This document shows, in pieces, positions 54,981 to 64,000 of a stretch of DNA of 64,000 nt. The position numbers and the translations under genes were made by a program. The stretch comes from Cherax quadricarinatus (lineage: Eukaryota > Arthropoda > Malacostraca > Decapoda > Parastacidae), in assembly GCF_038502225.1 (NCBI RefSeq), contig NC_091303.1, forward strand, positions 25,324,800 through 25,388,799, written 5' to 3'. The notes below the pieces were generated by a model that did no database searches, was not told where the DNA came from, and saw only the letters and a list, made by a program, of their open reading frames with translations. Positions within the stretch are counted from its first letter, which is position 1. Every line of letters starts with the position of its first letter.

Positions 54981-55956
54981 CAGTGCTCGTCACGGCATTG
55001 TGCCGGGTGAGCACCCCGGCATAATGCCGTGACGGAAATGAAAGGCCTACCATACAGGGGGTCTTCTTTTCGTCAGTGCATTCTGCTGGGTAGCAGCCAT
55101 TAGCATGATGTCACAGCCTGCCGCCACACTTCACAGTGACTTCTCATTTCTCATGTGGCTGCCAAAGTGAGAGGAAGTGTTACACTGTTGTCTCTCATCT
55201 GCCCCTCCTTTTGTCCAATGTTCCCTTTGGTTTTGGGGCTATGCATGTTTGATTATGGGTAAAAGAAAGTCTTTAACATCTGAAACTATAGTTTAAATCA
55301 TAGGCCTTCACAAAGCTGGGCACCAGACGAAAGAAATAGTGGAGAATGTTGGTGTGTGTGTGAGCGTTCAGTGAGGAACTGGGTGCAGCGTTTCAAGGCT
55401 GGTGGTGTTGAGTTACCGTCTGCCAAACCTCGGCCTGGCCCCTCTAACTGCTTCTTTAACACAGTTAAGGTAGAAACATATGTTTTCCTCGAGGGGCCAG
55501 GCCGAGGTTTGGCAGACGGTAACTCAACACCGCCACCAGCCTTGAAATACTGCACCCAGTTCCTCACTGAACGCTCACACACTAACATTCTCCATTATTT
55601 CTTTCATCTGGTGCCCAGCTTTGTGAAGCCATATGATTCAAACTATAGTTTCAGATGTTAAAGACTTTCTTTTACCCATAATAAATCGTGCATAGCCCCA
55701 AAACCAAAGGGAACACTGGACATAAGATGGGGCGGATGAGAGACAACAGTGCAACACGTACTCTCACCTTGGCAGCCACGTTAGCAATGAGAAGTCACTG
55801 TTAAGTGTGGCGGCAGGCTGTGACATTATGCTAATGGCTGCTACCCAGCAGAATGCACTGACGAAAAAAGACCCCCTGTATGGTAGGGAGGCTTTTGATT
55901 TTCGTCTCGGCATTATGCCGGGGCGTGCACCCAGCATAATGCCGTGACGAGCACTG
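54981..55956. mobile_element. Giant fold-back derivative of a Tc1-like transposon
   Basis: 976 bp flanked by TA on both sides (54,979-54,980 and 55,957-55,958) with inverted ends CAGTGCTCGTCACGGC / GCCGTGACGAGCACTG. The left ~465 bp match the 5' part of the Tc1-like element at 23,443, including the transposase start (MGKRKSLTSETIV then a stop) and RSVRNWVQRFKAGG. The right ~500 bp are the same region inverted, extending about 45 bp further into the gene (AACTGTGTTAAAGAAGC in reverse). It holds no catalytic domain. Each terminus is also a smaller hairpin (CGGCATTATGCCGG-type). Confidence 0.92.
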
Positions 55957-55958
55957 TA

Positions 55959-56697
55959 CAGCCGTTTATTATCTGGTCCAGAAACCTTTAGTTGATGCTT
56001 GAACAAGGCAGATAGTCCATGCAGGTAAATAGTGTATTATAAGGCTTATTAGGAACAAAGGTGATATCTGCCTGAGAGGATTCCCAGGTGGGTTTAGAAT
56101 AAGCAAAGCTAAGGGACAAATGGAGCCTCCGGGAAACCTAAGCAAAATGTTGGTCCAGGTTACTGACTATACATCAAGAAGAGTTTTCCAACCGTGTGCC
56201 AGCAATGTCACAGGGAGCACTTTCATTGCACCCATGGGGGTCGTGGTGTGATCGTCGAGATGGCCATGCCAGCAAGTACGTTTAGCTGTCTAATAACTAT
56301 CATGCTGTTATACAGGTGACTGCAAGAATTATGCTTGAGGCAGTTAGCCTGAGAGAAATTTAGAGTCCACAAAGGAATACACCCGGTGATGATCTTCCAA
56401 CATTTAAGGAATGGTAACTATGGCAACAGAGTGGAGAAGAGACAAAAAATTAATATCTTCTCAACAAAGAAAGTGTCAAGAAGGCATGAAGGGCAGTGAA
56501 GTGCTTAAAGAACATCCATTCCATCTGCAAGTTTACTTTGTCATCACTGATGCGGACGAACATAGATGGAAGAGATAATAACAATAGCAAGGTGATTATT
56601 ACAGAGGTCGTCAACGACAACGAAATAAAGGGAGAGTGATGGTTTCTAGGTACCATGATGGTAATACTGGAGCAGTGGTAAAAATGAATGAGAGAGG
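55959..56697. other. No gene recognised, possible LINE remains
   Basis: Short plus-strand stretches (FRISKAKGQME, SRRVFQPCASNV) may belong to the LINE-E element that follows, but I cannot assign them. Confidence 0.35.
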
Positions 56698-57200
56698 TTG
56701 GAACCCAGGGGTGAGGTTGATATCCTTGGGGTAAAATTTTATTACAAATTGACTATGAAGAATCACATGGTTAATCTGGCCAACAAGGCGGCCGGGAAGC
56801 TAGCAACACTTAGACGTATCTCCTATCTGTTCGACAGTAGAGGCTGCAACACACTGTACGAGGCACTAGTACACTCACACCTTGAGTATGCTCCACTTTC
56901 TTGAATTGTCTGCTCCTCTCTCATCCATTTCTTGACAGAATGGAGAATAGAGCAAGACGACTCATCTCTCGTCTGGACCCAGCCTGGACAGAGCTGTCAC
57001 TACTGCAGAGCCTTCAACACCGGAGGGATATGGGTGACCTTACTGTTATGTGCAAGACCAATATTGTCAAGGTATCACACTTGCCTCCACTTCGCGGACA
57101 GCGAGAAGGCAGCTTTTACACAAGATGGTCGGCAACAGCACTTACACCCTGGCTGTACCCTTCTCAAGAACATCACTTCATCTGAGATTATTTATTCCTA
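56698..57200 (+). pseudogene. LINE-E RT C-terminal fragment
   Basis: Frame 1 reads VDILGVKFYYKLTMKNHMVN, LANKAAGKLATLRRISYLFD, CNTLYEALVHSHLEYAPLS. After a one-base shift it reads FLDRMENRARRLISRLDPAW, LLQSLQHRRDMGDLTVMCKT and HLPPLRGQ. This is the post-palm region of jockey/CR1-type ORF2 (LGV, LRR, YxALVxSxLEYA, LQHRRD). It is a different family from A-D. No catalytic box remains. Confidence 0.75.
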
Positions 57201-57419
57201 GAATGACTCGAGTGTAATATGTTTGTACAGCATAACATCGATGAGATAAAGTTACTTGACCAACAGCTTGGCTCACAGATGGCTCCAACTTTATCCCTTT
57301 CCCTAGTTGTCTCATAACAATAAAAAGGTTTTCAAATGAGCTGAAGTAGGTAACAACTTAGCCTGTAAATGTAAATATAGGTAGTAACTCTTAACCTAAC
57401 CTGTAAAACTATTGTGCAA

Positions 57420-57470
57420 ATAAGAGAGAGAAAGAGAGAAAGAGAAAGAAAGAGAGAGAGATAGATAGAT
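57420..57470. repeat. (GA)n-type simple repeat
   Basis: AGAGAGAAAGAGAGAAAGAG-type purine run ending in (GATA)3. Confidence 0.9.
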
Positions 57471-57529
57471 CCATACCCTTTCTAGATGAGTATTCGTTGC
57501 GGATTAAGATACTTTTAAACGAAAATTAT

Positions 57530-58155
57530 ACAGAACCCCGCCAATATGGCCTAGTACACTACCACTCCCACCATGATCTCAAAACCAAGCAGAGGGTTAC
57601 CATAGGTTTCTTCCTCCAAGCACTTCGAATTTCAAGAATACATTGAGGAGGTATTCGCCGACCCAATGCTTTCAACACACATCGTCCACTCCTGCAAACA
57701 GAAAGCTGTCTTCATTCACAGCACAGCCAAAGAAGATTCCAACATCGATAGACGACTGATCCTCACACTGGGCAGACTGCCATCACCATCACCCCGAGTC
57801 TCAGAAAAGCCAAACATGGAGGTAGCCGTCCTTACTACCAAAGAGATTATCAGTAACCCTAGACCCAGAATAATTTTCACAGCAGGCAGGTGTATACAGC
57901 ATACCGTGTAGTGGAGACCGGCAGAGACCTCCAGACACGCTTTCAGGAACATAAATATACCTGCAGAAGGAATAAAACCTACAACGCATGCATAGTCCAT
58001 CGGAACCTTCGTTCTCATATGGCCTAAAGAGCACAGCTGTTACACCACAAAAATTAGAGCTAGACCCAGAATTCTGGAAGCAGCAGTGATCATGGAGCAA
58101 AACAGTGTTATACACATGTTGGCTGCAGCTGCTGTCTACAATGTCCAACTCATAT
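57530..58155 (+). pseudogene. PLE-2: Penelope-like RT C-terminus and GIY-YIG endonuclease relic
   Basis: TEPRQYGLVHYHSHHDLKTK and QRVTIGFFLQALRIS at about 57,535-57,635 are the end of the RT domain. KEDSNIDRRLIL near 57,730 and NMEVAVLTTKEI near 57,815 are linker. AGVYSIPC at about 57,885 and VETGRDLQTRFQEHKYTCRR at 57,918-57,975 are the GIY-YIG blocks, with the second YIG lost in a small deletion. LELDPE and HMLAAAAVYNVQLI close it near 58,155. The protein differs strongly from PLE-1, so it is a second family. Multiple frameshifts. Confidence 0.75.
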
Positions 58156-58300
58156 GATAAACATCTGTCACCTCAGCACCATCCCTTACTGTCACCTGTA
58201 CCTGACCTCACCTGTACTTGACCTCACATTTTCATGACTTCACAAGTGACTTGTCCATCTTCGAGCCTGACCTCTTGGTGTTCGCTTCCCTTATAAGGCG

Positions 58301-58350
58301 GTGACTAGTTAATGGTCCAAGTCGGAGCGAAACGTCGTCATAAGTTCCAG
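58301..58350 (+). ncRNA. Degenerate hammerhead-like motif downstream of PLE-2
   Basis: GTGAC, TAGTTAA (degraded CTGANGA), GGTCC-AAGT-CGGAGC hairpin with one mismatch, GAAA (58,329-58,332), CGTC and GTCAT. GTGAC pairs with GTCAT as stem I. Position 3' of a PLE fits. The core is too altered to expect cleavage. Confidence 0.45.
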
Positions 58351-58850
58351 TCTCCTAAATTCGCGTTGTGTAGGGCGATGTATTTGCCTGTGCTTTCATA
58401 TTCCGTAAAGTCCAATCTTGAGCGAAACGTATTAAGATGATTCTCTACTACCAGCGTCTTTATTTCCAAGTTTCCAAGAACAAAAGAGTGTTATCACCAC
58501 AGAGCAAGTGCAGTTTTATGTAGATAAGTGCCACATTCTGGGAGCTGACAAGATCAAATTCAGACCTCATAAAGAATACAGATTGCGTGATAAATCTCTA
58601 AAACGTCCGTGTCGGGAATTCATCTGATGAAATTTGCAAATACCGCAAAAAACAGCGCAAAAATGAGGTGACACTTGCCAAGGCAACATCAGGGGGATGG
58701 TGTGGCTGAGCCAGCAACTCTGGCAAACTTGCCAGACTCGTCTAGGGAATATCTGGAGCGTGTCCCGCCGCTCCGACAAATCTCTGGTAATATTCCTCGC
58801 TGAGGAGGGAGCTTACCGCCATCTTGCTCTGTCACTCCTCATCGTTGTAT

Positions 58851-59035
58851 AAATGATTTAGAAAATCGACAAGTTGATGAATGAGATATCAGCTGTGTGC
58901 AGCATTTGGGTATCTTGATTCTGGGTGTTTTTATTCTGGCGAAACGTTTCCAGAATTAAAAACCCCAAATATTGTACAAGTGCCTCTGTTGTCAACTTGT
59001 TGGATTTTCTAAGCCATTTATACAATTCTGTCAGA
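58851..59035. mobile_element. Old hammerhead-like fold-back repeat
   Basis: GTATAAATGATTTAGAAAAT-CGACAAGTTG at the left and CAACTTGTTGGATTTTCTAAGCCATTTATAC at the right are inverted copies. The interior contains CTGGCGAAACGTTTCCAG. Arms are diverged; the CTGANGA part is lost. Confidence 0.65.
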
Positions 59036-59194
59036 CATAGCAACATCTTGGGATCTGGATGCAGTGAATTCTAACCTAACCTATAGACATGACCTACTTC
59101 CACTAGTGAGTGGGATTTCTCACTGGTGACGCCGCCTAACACTGTTTCACCTCATCTGTCTTCACTATGTAAGCCATTCCTCCACGCATATGCT

Positions 59195-59345
59195 GTACTT
59201 TTATCAAGACTGATGAACTGAACACATCGACTCCAGGCTGAGGGACTGATTACCTCAAACTACTACTCATCTTTCACTTTTCTGTATTGGACTGAAGAAG
59301 CCACTGGCTGGCGAAACTTCCCAGAAGATACCTAAATGTTGCACA
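59195..59345 (+). mobile_element. Hammerhead-like repeat, single copy
   Basis: ACTGATGAACTGAACACATC, CTGAGGGACTGATTACCTCA, then CTGAAGA (59,292-59,298), an extra A, GCCAC-TGGC-TGGC, GAAA (59,313-59,316), CTTCCC and AGATACCTAAATGTTGCACA. The CGT that follows GAAA in good copies is deleted. Head-to-tail with the fold-back copy at 58,851. Confidence 0.7.
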
Positions 59346-59399
59346 AATGTCAACATTCAGTGCCAACATTCCCCACTCACCGCCAACCCAAAACACCTT

Positions 59400-59552
59400 G
59401 TGCGCGAGTGTGTGTGCGAGTGTGTGTGTGCGCGAGTGTGTGTGTGTACGCGAGTGTGAGTGCGAGTGTGTGTGCAAGTGCGTGTGCAAGTGCGTGTGCG
59501 AGTGCGAGTATGTGTGCAAGTGCGTGTGCAAGCGCGTGTGCGAGTGTGTGTA
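59400..59552. repeat. (GTGTGCGA)n imperfect microsatellite
   Basis: GTGTGCGAGTGTGTGTGCAA-type run, adjoining a LINE-B 3' end on the right. Confidence 0.93.
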
Positions 59553-59612
59553 ATCACCGAGTTGTATTTGTGGAGGTCGAGACGCAGTTCCTGGCCCCTG
59601 CCTTCTAGACTA
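59553..59612 (-). mobile_element. LINE-B-like 3' terminus
   Basis: ATCACCGAGTTGTATTTGTG-GAGGTCGAGACGCAGTTCCTGGCCCC matches the LINE-B end (ACTCACCTAGTTG...GGGGTCGAG...CTGGCCCCG) in minus orientation. Confidence 0.6.
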
Positions 59613-59660
59613 CTTTGATCAGCATCACTAATTTCTGACCTCTTGGGAATTGCCTTAGAG

Positions 59661-59661
<1 letters not shown>

Positions 59662-59718
<57 letters not shown>
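59662..59718. repeat. (TG)n microsatellite
   Basis: About 28 TG units directly abutting a LINE-B 3' end. Confidence 0.97.
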
Positions 59719-59721
<3 letters not shown>

Positions 59722-59826
59722 CTCACCTAGTTGAGGTTGTAGGGGTCGAGTCCTAGCTCCTGGTCCCGCCTCTTCACTGGTCGCTAGTAGGTCACTCCAT
59801 GAACCGTGCGGTTTGTCATACCTCTG
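59719..59826 (-). mobile_element. LINE-B 3' end (short)
   Basis: ACTCACCTAGTTGAGGTTGT to CATGAACCGTGCGGTTTGTC-ATACCTC; only the last ~105 bp of the family. Confidence 0.8.
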
Positions 59827-59828
59827 TG

Positions 59829-62045
59829 TGTACTCACCTAATTGTGGTGGCAGGGGTCAAGACACAGATCCTGGCCCCGCCTCTTCACTGATCGCTACTA
59901 GGTCCTCTCTCTGCCTCCAGAGCTTTGTTATACCTCGTCTTAAAGCTATGTATGGTTCCTGCCTCCACTACATCACTTGTTAGGCTATTCCACTTCCTGA
60001 CGACTCTATGACTGAAGAAATATTTCCTAACATCCCTATGGGGTCAGTGTTGGGCCCGTTGTTGTTCACAATTTACGTAAACGACATAGATGAGGGAATA
60101 AATAGCGACATAAGCAAATTTGCTGATGACACCAAAATAGGCCGTCCAATTCATTCTAATGAGGACACTAGAGCACTCCAGGATGATTTGAATAGACTGA
60201 TGCAATGGTCGGAGAAGTGACAGATGCAGTTTAATATTGACAAATGAAAAGTTCTAAATGTTGGACAGTAAAATAACCATGCGACATATAAACTAAATAA
60301 TGTAGATCTTAATATTACTGATTGCGAAAAGGATTTAGGAGTTCTGGTTAGCAGTAATCTAAAACCAAGACAACAGTGCATTAGTGTTCGCAACAAAGCT
60401 AACAGAATTCTTGGCTTCATATCTAGAAGTATAAATAATAGGAGTCCTCAGGTTGTTCTTCAACTCTATATATCCTTGGTTAGGCCTCATTTAGACTATG
60501 CTGCTCAGTTTTGGTAACCGTATTACAGAATGGATATAAATGCTCTGGAAAACGTACAGAGGAGGATGACAAAGATGATCCCATGTATCAGATATCTTCC
60601 CTATGAGGATAGACTGAGGGCCCTGAATCTGCACTCTCTCGAAAGGCGTAGAATTAGGGGGGATATGATCGAGGTGTATAAATGGAAAATAGGAATAAAT
60701 AAAGGGGATGTAAATAGCGTGCTGAAAATTTCCAGCCAAGACAGGACTCGCAGCAATGGTTTCAAGTTGGAAAAATTCAGATTCAGGAAGGATATAGGAA
60801 AGCACTGGTTTGGTAATAGAGTTGTGGATGAGTGGAACAAACTCCCGAGTACAGTTATTCAGGCTAAAACGTTGTGTAGTTTTAAAAATAGGTTAGATAA
60901 ATACATGAGTGGGTGTGGGTGGGTGTAAGTTGGACCTGACTAGCTTGTGCTGCTGGGTCTGGTGCAGTGCTCCATCCTTGAGTGGAGTTGACCAGACTGG
61001 GTGGGTCATTGGGCTAATCCGGGAGGGATGTCATTGGTCTAATCGGGGGGGGGGGCATGGACCTGCTCCGCATGGGTCAGTAGGCCTGTTGCAGTGTTCC
61101 TTCTTTCTTATGTTCTTATGACTCATCTGAGTCTTCAGCTTCCAATTGTGACCCCCTGTTTCTGTCCCCCCTCTCTGTAACAACCTGTCTCTGTCTACCT
61201 TATCTATTCCATGCAGTATTTTGTATGTCGTTATCACGTCTCCCATGACCTGCCTGTCCTTCAATGTCGTCAGTCCGATTTCCCTCAACCTTTCTTCGTA
61301 GGACATAGCCCTGAGCTCCGGAACTAGCCTTGTTGCAAACCTTTGCACTTTCTCTAATTTCTTGACGAGTTTGCCAGGAGTGAGTTCCAAATTGGAGCTG
61401 CATACTCCAGTATGGACCTGATGTACACAGTGTACAGTGTCTTGAACGATTCCTTACTAAGGTATCGGAACGCTATTCTCAGGTTTGCCAGGCGCCTGTA
61501 TGCTGCATCAGGTATCTGGTTGATGTGTTCCTCCGGAGATATGCTCGGTGTTATGGTCACCCCAAGATCTTTCTCCTTGAGTGAGGTTTGCAGTCCTTGG
61601 CCACCTAGTCTATACTCTTTCTGCGGCCTTCTTTGCCCTTCCCCGATCTTCATGACTTTGCACTTGGCAGTTGCTGGACCACATGTCCAGCCTGTCCAGG
61701 TCTCTTTGAAGTCCTGCCTGGTCCTCATCTGATTTAATTCTCCTCATTAACTTCACATCATCTGCGAACAGGGACACCTCTGAGTCTATCCCTTCCATCA
61801 TGTCATTCACATATACAAGAAATAGCACTGGTCCTAGGACCGACCCCTGTGGGACCCCGCTCGTCACAGGTGCCCACGGTGCCCACTGTGATACCTCATC
61901 CCGTACCATGACTCGTTGTTGCCTCCCTGTCAGATATTCTCTGATCCATTGCAGTGTCCTCCCTGTTATACGTGCCTGATCCTCTAGTTTCTGCATTAGT
62001 CTCTTGTGAGGAACTGTGTCGAAGGCCTTCTTGCAGTCCAAGAAA
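59829..62045 (-). pseudogene. LINE-B copy interrupted by LINE-A
   Basis: The 3' end (59,829-60,040) stops at CCTAACATCCCTATG. The element resumes at 61,121 with ACTCATCTGAGTCTTCAGCT, the exact continuation seen in the 62.3-kb copy; the LINE-A piece lies between. The minus-strand frames encode FLDCKKAFDTVPHKRLMQKL, VPQGSVLGPVLFLVYVNDMM, SLFADDVKLMRR (FADD intact), GVTITPSISPEEHINQ, RSILEYAAPIWNSLL and ERLREIGLTTLKDRQ, with frameshifts near 61,700 and 61,370. It is truncated at IFLDCKKAF, where a (TG)n run begins (62,046). Confidence 0.88.
60041..61120 (+). pseudogene. LINE-A (CR1) copy nested in LINE-B
   Basis: Begins at GSVLGPLLFTIYVNDIDEGI and includes SKFADDTKIGRPIHSN (catalytic FADD intact). 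EKDLGVLVSSNLKPRQQC, RPHLDYAAQFW and KHWFGNRVVDEWNKLPS follow, ending at a stop near 60,928. The 3' UTR and tail TTCTTATGTTCTTATG follow. Stops at about 60,218, 60,245 and 60,516 break it. It is 5'-truncated within RT. The left target end CCCTATG and the element tail share TATG. Confidence 0.9.

Positions 62046-62098
<53 letters not shown>
62046..62098. repeat. (TG)n microsatellite between two LINE-B copies
   Basis: TG run joining the truncated 5' side of one LINE-B to the 3' end of the next. Confidence 0.97.
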
Positions 62099-62102
<4 letters not shown>

Positions 62103-64000
62103 CTCACCTAGTTGTACTCACCTAGTTGAGGTTGCGGGGGTCGAGTCCGAGCTCCTGGCCCCGCCTCTTCACTGATCGCTACTAGGTCACTCTCCCTGAG
62201 CCGTGAGCTTTATCATACCACTGCTTAAAGCTATGTATGGATCCTGCCTCCACTACATCGCTTCCCAAACTATTCCACTTACTGACTACTCTGTGGCTGA
62301 AGAAATACTTCCTAACATCCCTGTGATTCATCTGCGTCTTCAACTTCCAACTGTGTCCCCTTGTTACTGTGTCCAATCTCTGGAACATCCTGTCTTTGTC
62401 CACCTTGTCAATTCCTCTCAGTATTTTGTATGTCGTTATCACGTCCCCCCTATCTCTCCTGTCCTCCAGTGTCGTCAGGTTGATTTCCCTTAACCTCTCC
62501 TCGCAGGACATACCTCTTAGCTCTGGGACTAGTCTTGTTGCAAACCTTTGCACTTTCTCTAGTTTCTTTACGTGCTTGGCTAGGTGTGGGTTCCAAACTG
62601 GTGCCGCATACTCCAATATGGGCCTAACGTACACGGTGTACAGGGTCCTGAATGACTCCTTATTAAGATGTCGGAATGCTGTTCTGAGGTTTGCTAGGCG
62701 CCCATATGCTGCAGCAGTTATTTGGTTGATGTGCGCTTCAGAAGATGTGCCTGGTGTTATACTCACCCCAAGATCTTTTTCCTTGAGTGAGGTTTGTAGT
62801 CTCTGGCCCCCTAGACTGTACTCCGTCTGCGGTCTTCTTTGCCCTTCCCCAATCTTCATGACTTTGCACTTGGTGGGATTGAACTCCAGGAGCCAATTGC
62901 TGGACCAGGTCTGCAGCCTGTCCAGATCCCTTTGTAGTTCTGCCTGGTCTTCGATCGAGTGAATTCTTCTCATCAACTTCACGTCATCTGCAAACAGGGA
63001 CACCTCAGAGTCTATTCCTTCCGTCATGTCGTTCACAAATACCAGAAACAGCACTGGTCCTAGGACTGACCCCTGTGGGACCCTGCTGGTCACAGGTGCC
63101 CACTCTGACACCTCGCCACGTACCATGACTCGCTGCTGTCTTCCTGACAAGTATTCCCTGATCCATTGTAGTGCCTTCCCTGTTATCCCTGCTTGGTCCT
63201 CCAGTTTTTGCACCAATCTCTTGTGTGGAACTGTGTCAAACGCCTTCTTGCAGTCCAAGAATATACAATCCACCCACCCCTCTCTCTCTTGTCTTACTGC
63301 TGTCACCATGTCATAGAACTCCAGTAGGTTTGTGACACAGGATTTCCCGTCCCTGAAACCATGTTGGCTGCTGTTGATGAGATCGTTCCTTTCTAGGTGT
63401 TCCACCACTCTTCTCCTGATGATATTTTGCATATTATACATGTCAGTGACACTGGTCTGTAGTTTAGTGCTTCATGTCTGTCTCCTTTTTTAAAGATTGG
63501 GACTACATTTGCTGTCTTCCATGCCTCAGGCAATCTCCCTGTTTCGATAGATGTATTGAATATTGTTGTTAGGGGTACACATAGCGCCTCTGCTCCCTCT
63601 CTCAATACCCATGGGGAGATGTTATCTGGCCCCATTGCCTTTGAGGTATCTAGCTCACTCAGAAGCCTCTTCACTTCTTCCTCGGTTGTGTGCACTGTGT
63701 CCAGCACATGGTGGTGTGCCCCACCTCTCCGTCTTTCTGGAGCCCCTTCTGTCTCCTCTGTGAACACTTCTTTGAATCTCTTGTTGAGTTCCTCACATAC
63801 TTCATGGTCATTTCTTGTTGTCTCTCCTCCTTCCTTCCTTAGCCTGATTACCTGGTCCTTGACTGTTGTTTTCCTCCTGATGTGGCTGTACAACAGTTTC
63901 GGGTCAGATTTGGCTTTCGCTGCTATGTCATTTTCATATTGTCTTTGGGCCTCCCTTCTTATCTGTGCATATTCGTTTCTGGCTCTACGACTGCTCTCCT
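62099..64000 (-). pseudogene. LINE-B ORF2, best copy, runs off the right edge
   Basis: Reverse transcriptase of a CR1/jockey-type LINE. From the right edge leftward: RRARNEYAQIRREAQRQYEN and LLYSHIRRKTTVKDQ, then TSKAMGPDNISPWVLREGAE and NYRPVSLTCIICKI. A short deletion near 63,430 shifts frame. The frame 63,441-62,182 (419 codons) is then fully open: VVEHLERNDLINSSQHGFRD, CIFLDCKKAFDTVPHKRL (motif A), VPQGSVLGPVLFLVFVNDMT, SLFADDVKLMRR (motif C, both Asp), SSNWLLEFNPTKCKVMKIGE, RPILEYAAPVWNPHLAKHVK and KYFFSHRVVSKWNSLGSDVV, ending HGSGRVT. The 3' UTR ends CCTCAACTAGGTGAGTA at 62,099. The endonuclease would lie beyond the window. Confidence 0.92.

Noticed and set aside
58400..58450. Additional hammerhead motif around GAGCGAAACGTATTAAG
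   Set aside because: GAAACGT is present but neither a CTGANGA-like core nor a convincing stem II could be found.

Overview
The window is gene-poor animal nuclear DNA. I find no convincing single-copy host gene, no rRNA and no functional tRNA gene. It holds dispersed transposable elements, most of them broken and nested in each other, plus very large tandem arrays. Three things point to an arthropod, probably a decapod crustacean of crayfish or lobster type: CR1-like LINEs with (TTCTTATG)n tails, Penelope-like elements (PLEs) with a GIY-YIG endonuclease, and long (TA)n and (CA)n microsatellites. This assignment is an inference from repeat style, not a species identification.

Layout. 1-7.3 kb: LINE fragments, 30-40 bp minisatellites and one fold-back tRNA-like SINE. 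7.3-13.8 kb: an old LINE-B copy, microsatellites, a 28-bp minisatellite, and a LINE-C piece holding a LINE-D piece. 13.8-18 kb: minisatellites of 27, 29, 52, 36 and 33 bp and a diverged LINE. 18-28.6 kb: densely nested elements (CR1 'LINE-A', SINE, PLE, hammerhead-like fold-back repeat, Tc1, RTE-like LINE, LINE-B). 28.8-39.5 kb: about 10 kb of almost continuous tandem arrays with units of 17, 17, 20, 24, 41 and 20 bp. 40-43.6 kb: two 24-bp arrays and two LINE-C copies. 44-47.6 kb: (TA)n arrays alternating with PLE pieces, a SINE-like repeat and two copies of a ~390-bp MITE. 47.8-52 kb: a nearly complete CR1 element with an SGNH-esterase ORF1 and an EN-RT ORF2 broken by three stops and one frameshift. 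52-59.5 kb: LINE-C, a fold-back insertion, a Tc1-derived giant hairpin, a further LINE and a second PLE. 59.5-64 kb: LINE-B copies with a CR1 nested inside one; the last LINE-B runs off the right edge.

Family labels used below are local. LINE-A is the CR1 family with the TTCTTATG tail. LINE-B has the FADDVKL box and microsatellite tails. LINE-C has the ADDTKI box and often lies beside minisatellites. LINE-D and LINE-E are further non-LTR families. PLE-1 and PLE-2 are two Penelope-like families.

The main novelty candidate is a recurring architecture. Several independent insertions (tRNA-like SINE, hammerhead-like repeat, PLE termini) are head-to-head inverted dimers whose 3' ends face outward. 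Four are bounded by clear 12-15 bp target-site duplications. I read this as target-primed reverse transcription started from both sides of the cut. The PLE termini and one of the fold-back families carry sequences that fold like hammerhead ribozymes, and one SINE insertion contains a tandem multimer, as expected from a circular or multimeric RNA template.
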